Shown in pieces: positions 56,001-64,000 of a stretch of 64,000 bases of DNA. The first letter of the stretch is position 1; every line of letters begins with the position of its first letter. This DNA comes from Atopsyche davidsoni (Eukaryota; Arthropoda; Insecta; Trichoptera; Hydrobiosidae). The notes under the pieces were generated by a model, which had not been told where the DNA came from, made no database searches, and saw only the letters and a program-made list of their open reading frames with translations. A program made the translations under genes and the position numbers. Location: NCBI GenBank assembly GCA_022113835.1, contig JAILWY010000028.1:6919001-6983000 (forward strand). The letters run 5' to 3'.

Positions 56001-59000
56001 TATTTTCAATTGTATTTTCTCATCATTTATCTAAAACAAATTGTAAACTCACTAAGCCTGTAGAGGTAGATTTAATATTAATTAGTAGACTGTGTACTCA
56101 TTAGCGATGCTGGAAGCAGTCGTTCTGTATGAATGGGGAATGAGTCGCTGGTTGTCTGCTTTCAGTGGAGTGCGAGGATGAAGAGGCGCAACGAGCTCTA
56201 GCCACGTGCGTGCTGGTGGCATGCGGGGGTGGTGGAGCGGCGCTACGCCCCACTGTGGCAGCTATCCGCAATGTCGCCAAGAACCCTGCCGTGTTACTGG
56301 CGGCTCCTCCGCTGCTGCACCTTCTGCTCTCGGCGGAACAACTTCGAGACACCGCCGTCCAGGTCAGATAAATTAAGTTGAGAAGTTGGCTGCATTATGT
56401 TGTATGTTTGTAATGTTTGTGACCTATGGTGTGTGGATCCAACAAAAAACATTTAAGAAAAAAGGTTTACTTGTAAAACCAACAACCAAAATTTATTGCG
56501 TGTATAGACTGCATGCCTCCCGTGTGTATTTATGAAATCATTTCACATTTAGAGCATCATTTCACAGTCACAGCTATGTTATCAGTATCGTATATTTTAT
56601 AGAAAAACAGTTATTACCATTTATTTGTATTGTTTTTATTCTAGGTCATCCGTTTATGCCTCAGCAATAACAAGCACGAGAAGGAACTACGTGCTGAGTT
56701 CTCTTGGTGTCGAGACGCCTTCCCCGAGGAAATCAACACTGACGTGCTCTTCCAGAGGCTGGTGGAGAACAGGTCAGTGAATGAGTAAAACTGTTCTGTA
56801 TGTACTCAGCTGTGTATTTTTTATATATTCATTTAATCTGCGTGCACCAGTAGCGTGTAGCAAACTTAAAATCTGAGGTATAAATAATTATTTTATAGAA
56901 AAATTATTTTAAACATTTCTAGTGTACTATAAAATATTCTATATAAAAAGGCTGAAAAGGTATTTTACCACAAGTATTGCATTGTTTTTTGTATACAGTC
57001 ACCAGCACACCGTCACCAAAAGTGCATATTATATTCTTTGTGGATACTTGCTGACCACAGGGGAACTTTAAAACTGCGTATTCTCTTAAACCTATCAGTT
57101 TCTGTAATGGAATTATACAAAATGTCTTCACAGCTCCCTGCATTGCCACATGACAGGGGAGGGTCTGCTAACACTGGCCGTGGTGTTGCTGGGCGGAGGA
57201 ACTAGCCTGCGCCGAGCGGGGCGGCTGCTGCTTTCAGAGCTGACCCTGCATACTCCCTCCGCTGCCGCTCCCGCTCTGCGAGCACTGCGCGATCTGCTGG
57301 CTGCGGGAAACCTGCATGCCGCAGGTAACAAAATTATCTATCTTCGTAGATTAGTCAATACACACCTTATCATTAATATTTATAAATACATATATAATTC
57401 TGATCCAATTACTCCAGTATCAGACATTTGTCACATGCATATATCAGAACTAATGTGATGTGTTGAGCGAAAAATGTATTGTGATACAGTCTACATGCAA
57501 CGTGAAAGGTTGGCGAAACCGGTCACAAATAAAAACGAACATGTGAAAAATCACTCATGTATTTTACTCAAAAATATTTAAAAAAAAAAAAATAATAAAA
57601 GATAGGAGCAAGCATGGCTTGATTGGACTATACACCACTGAGAAATGAGTTACATTTGACACTTGGATTGCAGAAGCCCTGGAGGTGCTGATTGCGCGTG
57701 CCCCTCAGTCGCTGCGAGGGCGTATATCGGAGCTCCAGGGGCTGGTGGAAGACTGCTTGAGTGCTGGGGGGGCACATGTTCCCCGAGCACGCGTCTTAGG
57801 CGCCTTACGCGGCACTGTACGCCAGGACCCGCGTCTGCGAGATACCCTCATCATGGCCTGCCGCAAGGGACTGTTCTCCAGGTAGGTCCAGCATGAAGGT
57901 TCATTTGACATTTTTTAACTACTTACTATCCTTCACAATACTCTGGCAATAAATAACTTTGAGGCACCAGCACACAGCTGACTCCAGTAAACAGAGATTA
58001 AGTGTTTAGCTTCTATGAAAGTCTCTAGTCAATGTCAGGTCACCGTGAAATCTTTAGATCAGTGCTTTGGCCTGCAACCCTTGGAGCATGTCTGAAGAAT
58101 TTTTTACATAATTTTAATGCTCACACTATTTCCATTTGTCTTCTCTGCATCGCTGGATTTGGAAAGAAGATACAAGTCTCAAGGGATGAGGTTACCAGTC
58201 TCCTCGATAAACCAAGATTTGAAAAAGTTAACGAGCGCCAACCTCAACTGCATAGCTATAAACCACGTAGCCATTTTTTGTGATGGCGTTCGAAAGATTG
58301 ATTATTTGATTTGTCACGATTTGGTGATAAGTTGGGATATTTGATTCTTAGGGGACAGTAAATTTTACAATTCTATAATATTATTATATAAGTCGTCCCA
58401 CAAATTATTACACAAAATGTATAAAAAGGTGTATATATTTAATATAGAGATTTAATTAGCGAGGGATGAAAGGATTTTCTTCTGGATTGATTAAATACTA
58501 AAATAACTTTTTTCAAATAGGGACCCTGGCGTGGGATACGTGGCGGTGACTGGTTTTCTGACGCTGCTGCAGGCTCTGCGGGGATCAGAAGACTCTTTGA
58601 CACAGGAGCGCAACAGCAACCATTCGGTCCTCACGCAAATCTCCATCGATGTGCACTCTTCGCATTCTGGCGCAAGGTAAATCTCTAAGGATGTGCGATA
58701 CATTTATTTACAGTCAACTTGCTTGCTGACGAGTAGTGATGAGTTTTTCAACTCTGTTAAGATTGTCTCTTTGTTGAGGGGAATAAAAGTTCTGTCTGAC
58801 ACACGTTTCCTATGATTACTGTACAGCAAGCCAAGTGCTAAAGACATATCAAGTCTGGCGCAGCTGCAATTATTTGTGAAAGATTTTTACTGCTTAACTA
58901 TCCTCGCTCTTCCCTTGTGGCTCTCATATATTCGTCATTCTCGGATTAAGTTTGGATGGATGTCTCTGTTCATAGAATAAAGATAACAAAATGTTTACTG

Positions 59001-62000
59001 AAAATTCACCATATCATAGTAGAAGCTCTAGCTATTTTCTGAGGAAGCTACGTTTCCCTGACAGACTGGTTTAATTTTTAATACTCTGTATACAACAAAT
59101 ATGAATAGTTAGCTATGGCTAGGAAATAATGATAATTTTTGTTCAGACTCTGAAGAAGTCCTTGATAGATAAAAGTGCTCACAATTTTCTAGCTTTTTAG
59201 CTATTCATACTTAAAAAGCAATGAAAAATGGAACCCTCGCAGAACATCATAAAATTTGTGTATTTTCACAATAGGTTGCGTGTGAACAATGCCGCTGTGT
59301 GCATGGAAGTTGTGTCTCTTCTCCGAAAATGCCTGAATCAAAGCGCTGAGGTCAAAGAGCAGCTGTACCAAGGTTACTACTATCTGTGTCATTCCTTTTG
59401 TCTTTTGTGAACGGCAAGGGCGTGCGATAAGCTTTAAGACGGGTAAATAAAGATGCAGAAGCCATGTCTTCTGGCTGTCGTGGCCCAGCGTCTTGATTCT
59501 TTCGCTTGCTGTAAATTAATGATTTTTTTTTTATGCAACTATATAATTGATTTGTTTTTAAGGCCTTCTCAAATCAATATAAAACCATAAACTACATTAA
59601 TATTACACTAACCATATCAATTATACTAAAAATTCAACCAATTATTTGAAGAACCCCAGCAGCACAGTGAATGTCACAGTCATGTGTATGCCGTTATCCT
59701 AAAAATATATAAATATTAACTCTGTATTTGCAGGACTTCCGGCTGCTGTGCTGGGCAGGCCTGGTATCCAGGAGGCAATCTTGGAGCTGCTTCATGAGCA
59801 CATGGCGAGTCGGTACCTCGCACCAGGAGCCACCCCGCCACTGCTCGTAGACAACTGCATCCTCACCAGGGACACGACTGTCACCCTGCAGGTGACCACG
59901 TGCCCCAACTTACTTAGCCAATTGGTCCCAGCTTAAAATTACTTGGCGCTCCATAATTGAATACAGTGAAAACACCCATTTTTTGTCTTTGAAACTGTGA
60001 GGTATTCATCCAATTCCGGAACCATTCTCTTTATTCATCTATAACCAAAAAAATTATTATAAATTAAAAAAAAAACCTGTATAGCATGTTCTGCATTCTT
60101 TGTTTGTTGAACCAACTAACTAAGAGATATGGCGAGTCGGTACCTCGCACCAGGAGCCACCCCGCCACTGCTTGTAGACAACTGCATCCTCACCACTAAA
60201 CCTAGTGGTGGAACCACATTAAATGTCCATGATCTCTTGGTAAGCTCTTAATTGACGCTACCCACACCAGTGGCTTGCATTCAGTTTAAAATATAAACAT
60301 CTTGTTTTATTAATTGAACACATTTATCTATCTAAAATTTATTATATATCAAATTACAAAAAAGTCACTAATAACTAAGAATGTCTGCATCCACTAATAT
60401 TCATCTTTTGGTTTAGAGTTATATCAATTTATTTATATTCAGTATATTTATAATTTATATTCACTTCACAGTATTCATTACAAAGCACTCCACTTATGTT
60501 TGCAATTCCTACGTTAAGGCTCCGCTCCCAGAAGAAGAAGATTTTGACAGGCGGGCACTCAACTTTAGACTTTAGACTTTTGGTTGCTTATAGTAAAGGC
60601 GAGCTGTGGCTCATTAATAGCATAGAAATTACCTATTTGATTTGTTTGTGCATAATTAGCGGTTAAACTAAGTATTATATGGGCCTATCTCTAGGAACCT
60701 CTAGGGTCGCTGCTGTTCTGCATCCACAGGATCCTGGAGGGAGAGAAGGAGGAAGAGTTGCACGGCCCCGCCCTGAAGCTGCAGGAAGTCCTACAGGCTT
60801 CCGCAGAGAGTCTGGCGCAGTGCAATCTCTCCCACTTCAAGCTGGTACGGTCTTCCACACTTACTTCTATCAGCCATATATTTTATAAACAACCCAAAAT
60901 TCCTTGAACATCTCATATTGTAATATGACAACTATTTCAAATTTGAAAAATGCTCTTACTCCCGTTGTCACAGAGTCGGTGTTTCCGACGGCTCCCTCAC
61001 CACATATTGGCATTTTTGAGGCAGTGTAATTTTTCTTCAGTGGAGCTACCAATTATTCATTTAATTTTGCAGGAAGATGGAGTCGCCTTGAATGAGGGTT
61101 CTACGGAGTCGCGGGTGCAATGCCTGGCGCTGCAACAGTGGCTCTCCGTGTCGGAGGCTCTCATGGCCGTTGCATTGAGCCGCCACGCGCCCCCCTCACG
61201 CGCCCGCGTGTTGTTAAAGCTCCACAATGTACACACTCAGCTTCTGCAGTGCACCAAGGTAAAAATTTAAATGTCACCTTGACAACGTTATTAATCCAAT
61301 TGCACCGAGAAAACTGGATCACATATTTGTGAATTTTAATAATATATTAAGAATTTTTGAACTTAATTCAACATAATACAATCTCCATAATCATCATCTT
61401 CATGACAGGTCAGATCGCTATTCCCTACTATTGACGGTAATCGACATCGACAAAAGCAAAGAATGTTACCACAGGAGAACAAAAATAAAATTTATAAATT
61501 ATCTCCTGGTACTTAGAGAAGAAAAACTCTCATGACAAAAAACTCATCCAATAATGATCGATTTCAGACAAGCATGAGAGGCAAAAAGGTCGGCGAAAAG
61601 GCACCGAAGAAGAGCAAGAAAAGCCAAGCTGACAAGGAGGCGGCGCACACCACCACAACCAAGAGTCGTGGGAAGGGGGCAGAGGCCCCTCCGTTCAAGG
61701 CTGCCCCTTGCCTGTGGAATATGGGAACCTGTCTAGTCATGTTCAAAGCTCTATACGAGTACGTGATTAATTAAATTAATTAATAATAAAAATATTATCA
61801 ATAACTTAATTAGGTTTATTTTTATTAATAGATTACTGTTGTTGTAGATTAACAATTCAAACGCGCTTATATCGCTTTAATAAAAGTAATTAAAATGTTG
61901 TTGATTTCAGTGATGACACGGAATGGGCCACGAAGGAAGATTTGTCGCAGCTGCGTGGGCGTCGCGAGGTGCACCGATCAATCGCGCGAGCTGGAGCGTC

Positions 62001-64000
62001 TGCTGCCAAGCCTTTAAAGCCTGGCCAGACCTTCTTCAGTCAGGCTGGTCTGTGCACTAACCTGCTCTTTCGTAAATGCCTCAGCAGGTATACTTGACTA
62101 TACTTTTACATGTGGACATGGGGGAAATTTGAACCTATAACTCCTCGCTATCACAGCCTGTTGAAATATTTTAAATAAAATGCTCTTGCGATTTTTCACA
62201 TGTTTTATTTTATTGGTGACCGGTTTTCCAACCTTTAACGAGACTCAGTTTGATAATGCAGGTGAAAGGTTGGCGAAACCAGTGGACCTGTTCATGATGG
62301 AATTATCAAACTGAGCCACTCAGTTTGTTAATGCCAATAAAATTAAACATGTAGAGAAATCATAAAACATTTTATTTACAATATTAAAATGGAATTCCAC
62401 CGAGTACTCTTTGTCAAAAATATTGTATCTATGCAATTGGATCTCAGAGTGGTATGCCTTCCCAAACTAGACCAAAACATTAAACAAAATAAAAATAAAC
62501 CAATTTAACAGTCACTAAAGCCAGTAAATAAACCATATTTCTTTCGTCTGCATCACCCAACTTTCTTGGTGGACCTTTGTGTTAAATTTTGAGATGGAAG
62601 ATGTACATAATGTGGTTGTTACAGATTGGAGAATTTCTGTGACTTCGATGAGGAAACAGCACTTCTAGTTGTTGAATGCTTTCACGAGATCCTCTCCACT
62701 GTATTCACATCCTACGAAGAGAGGGTTCCTGAATTCTTGACTGGTATTGGTAAGCATCGGAACTTATCATTAGAATGACATAAAATATATATGTGTATAT
62801 ATAAGTATATGTTTTATTTTTGTGGCAGTTGGTGGTTCGGAAGAAGAGGCAGTGGAAATGTTACTAGAATCGCTATCATCTCAGCTGCAGGGGGTGGCAG
62901 AGGGAGTGTCGAACGCTGAAGACGTTCCGGCTCGCCGCCTGCCGGGGGTCGTCCTGCGTCTGTTCACTCTACTTTTGACACGCTGCCACTTGGTTGACAA
63001 GGTACGAAACAGATCAATCTTCTTCGTGGAACTGTGTTGGTTCAGCTCTCAGAGATCGTCTATTTGTGCCATTTTTGTTCTATTTTTACTTGTTTGTTCG
63101 ATTCTGTTGAAATTGTCAACAGGTGAAATGACTGATATAAAGATTGTATTTCAAGGGACTAGTCAAACAAGACCTCCAAAAAGGTCACTTTAATAAAAAC
63201 ATGAACTAGACACTGCATTACCTTGTAGGACAATGGTTATCATGCATGCTTGCCGATGCTAGATAATAAAATTGTTTGATTCTGTTGATATAATATTGAT
63301 ATTAAATTGTCAATGGATTTAAAAACTCTGAAAATCTACTGGATGTTAAACGCCAGGCACTTCACAATAGCCTCTGCCTCCCTCCCCTTGCGGCTTCCTG
63401 CTTTTATAGAGTAAGTGGCTAGCACGGTGAAACTCATGACAGTTGTAAATTAAGTGATTTGGTGGTTGCAGTGGGTGCAGTTCTTGTTGGAGCTGTGCTC
63501 AAGAGAGGTGGGAGGGCAATGGCCCGCGGCGCTTGCGGTGGCTCCACTGCTGCGGCTGGCGGGGCAAGGTGCGACTCCCTGGCAGCATGTGGATACGCTT
63601 GCTGCCAGACTCCTACAGCTGCTGGGCAGCAACTCGGAAGACGTAAGCCACCAACCTAATAATTTTGACAGTTAATTAATGTGTTAAACTTTGTAAAGAA
63701 CCGTGCTCAAGCACGGTGCGCTGTAAATTCAAATTTGTTGTGAGCCCAGATATATTGTTGATTACTTCATGAGAAACCGTGAACACAGACGATTTCTCCA
63801 GCCAGGCTACCACAATAACCCACCGAGGATTGGGCCTGTTAAAGTGGCTTCAAGAATTATCTTGTGTTGATTGCAGGAATCTTTAGATGAGTCGATGCAG
63901 GCAGGACAGCCTTGGGCGTGCTTATCTACGGCCAGCGCTGGTGCTGCATATATGACTCTGATGCAGCACTTGGGGCAGCGTGTGGGGGCCCTGGAAGCCA
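53055..64000 (+). CDS. FANCI: Fanconi anemia group I protein (FANCI), 3' end beyond window
   Basis: Partner of FANCD2 in the DNA clamp that marks interstrand crosslinks and stalled forks. Twenty-one exons seen: 53055-53168, 53478-53588, 53984-54156, 54715-54876, 54955-55065, 55279-55412, 56166-56362, 56645-56772, 57134-57324, 57674-57881, 58521-58676, 59275-59372, 59734-59891, 60695-60844, 61073-61258, 61568-61758, 61911-62087, 62625-62749, 62829-63001, 63472-63642, 63877-64000 (cut). About 1079 codons of an expected 1300. Best landmarks: RDTLIMACRKGLFSR, then VTGFLTLLQ, two TQ sites and ISIDVHSSHS (human VHVDVHSHYN), CMEVVSLLRKCLNQSAEVKEQLYQG, DNCILT, and EPLGSLLFCIHRILEGEKEEE. Exon 61568-61758 holds a Lys-rich, probably disordered segment (about 763-785). 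The Lys normally monoubiquitinated appears as Arg (R457, codon 57721-57723). The third exon's acceptor (TTTTGAAG before 53984) is the weakest border. Confidence 0.9.
57489..57585 (+). repeat. Penelope-like terminal repeat fragment (5'-truncated)
   Basis: In a FANCI intron. Starts AACGTGAAAGGTTGGCGAAA and matches the 4393 copy up to the ATCACTCATGTATTTTA word. The TTGATAA box and first stem strand are missing, as at 34421. Confidence 0.7.
58070..58320 (+). repeat. Composite interspersed repeat in a FANCI intron
   Basis: Its left part (about 58090-58150: TTTTACATAATTxTAATGC, CACTAxTTCC) is related to 45135-45180 in an Arp3 intron. Its right part (about 58180-58310) is related to 21200-21345 in a DCAF1 intron. 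The open frames across it have no recognisable protein similarity. Confidence 0.45.
60127..60239 (+). other. FANCI: Partial duplicate of the upstream FANCI exon
   Basis: Sixty-seven bases from 60129 repeat 59802 onward with a single difference, a synonymous C/T in a Leu codon. The copy stays open for another 15 codons after the similarity ends and meets a GTAAGC donor at 60240. An AG at 60125-60126 would give a 113-nt exon with the same entry and exit phase as the genuine exon at 59734-59891. It could be an alternative exon or a recent non-functional duplication. Confidence 0.6.
62161..62440. repeat. Head-to-head Penelope terminal fragments
   Basis: In a FANCI intron. A minus copy (about 62180-62250) abuts a plus copy (TTTGATAATGC at about 62249, then GGTGAAAGGTTGGCGAAA). 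After this come a second palindromic junction (ATTATCAAACTGAG / CTCAGTTTGTTAAT at 62302-62332) and a tail with CATAAAACATTTTATTTA and GGAATTCCACCGAGTACTC, the latter also seen after 33903. Confidence 0.65.

Noticed and set aside
58032..58344. Possible extra FANCI exon
   Set aside because: Flanking exons 57674-57881 and 58521-58676 join in phase and match FANCI without a gap; this stretch belongs to an interspersed repeat.
60715..60844. FANCI exon starting at the later AG (60715)
   Set aside because: Starting at 60695 instead gives EPLGSLLFCIH in frame, matching the human EPLDYLLCCIQ region, and keeps phase with the exon before.

Overview
The window is a piece of an arthropod nuclear genome, most likely an insect. 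The genes are split into many short exons with GT/AG borders. Exons are GC-rich and sit in AT-rich introns and intergenic DNA. One gene is a pickpocket-type DEG/ENaC channel, a family typical of arthropods. Penelope-like, piggyBac-like and SINE-like debris lies between and inside the genes. I see no rRNA, tRNA, CRISPR array or bacterial-style operon. Species and order cannot be fixed from the sequence.

Layout, left to right. (1) 1-2942: AT-rich flank with one GC-rich patch at about 223-329 that may be the last exon of an upstream gene. (2) 2943-11362, plus: an MFSD6-like major facilitator transporter, 11 exons, 625 aa, with a piggyBac remnant and a Penelope terminal fragment in its introns. 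(3) 13259-16909, plus: proteasome subunit alpha-2, 6 exons, 234 aa. (4) 18774-33270, minus: DCAF1/VprBP (Drosophila mahjong), the CUL4-DDB1 ubiquitin ligase substrate receptor, 29 exons, about 1465 aa. (5) 33271-36198: intergenic, rich in palindromic repeat debris. (6) 36199-41542, plus: a DEG/ENaC sodium channel, 10 exons, 544 aa. (7) 41965-46309, minus: actin-related protein 3, 9 exons, 418 aa, convergent with the channel gene. (8) 47050-48240: the 3' part of a Penelope-like element (end of reverse transcriptase, GIY-YIG endonuclease, terminal repeat). (9) 49000-52306, minus: a 271-aa coiled-coil protein that I read as a divergent CENP-P-like inner-kinetochore subunit. (10) 53055-64000, plus: FANCI, 21 exons seen (about 1079 codons), running off the right edge.

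Exon chains were rebuilt by eye from splice sites and family resemblance. For all complete genes the summed coding length is a multiple of three and close to the family's usual length, which is strong internal support; single borders may still be off by a few bases.

The genes are mostly unrelated housekeeping loci. Two are head-to-head with a 748-bp gap (CENP-P-like and FANCI) and may share a promoter. Two act in ubiquitin/proteasome turnover (PSMA2 and DCAF1), but nothing suggests they are co-regulated.

The most interesting points are: the CENP-P-like gene; a lysine-to-arginine change at the expected FANCI monoubiquitination site; a duplicated FANCI exon that still has correctly phased splice sites; the loss of the arginine in one of the two WDxR boxes of DCAF1; and a dispersed Penelope terminal repeat with a hammerhead-ribozyme-like fold that recurs in head-to-head palindromic pairs.
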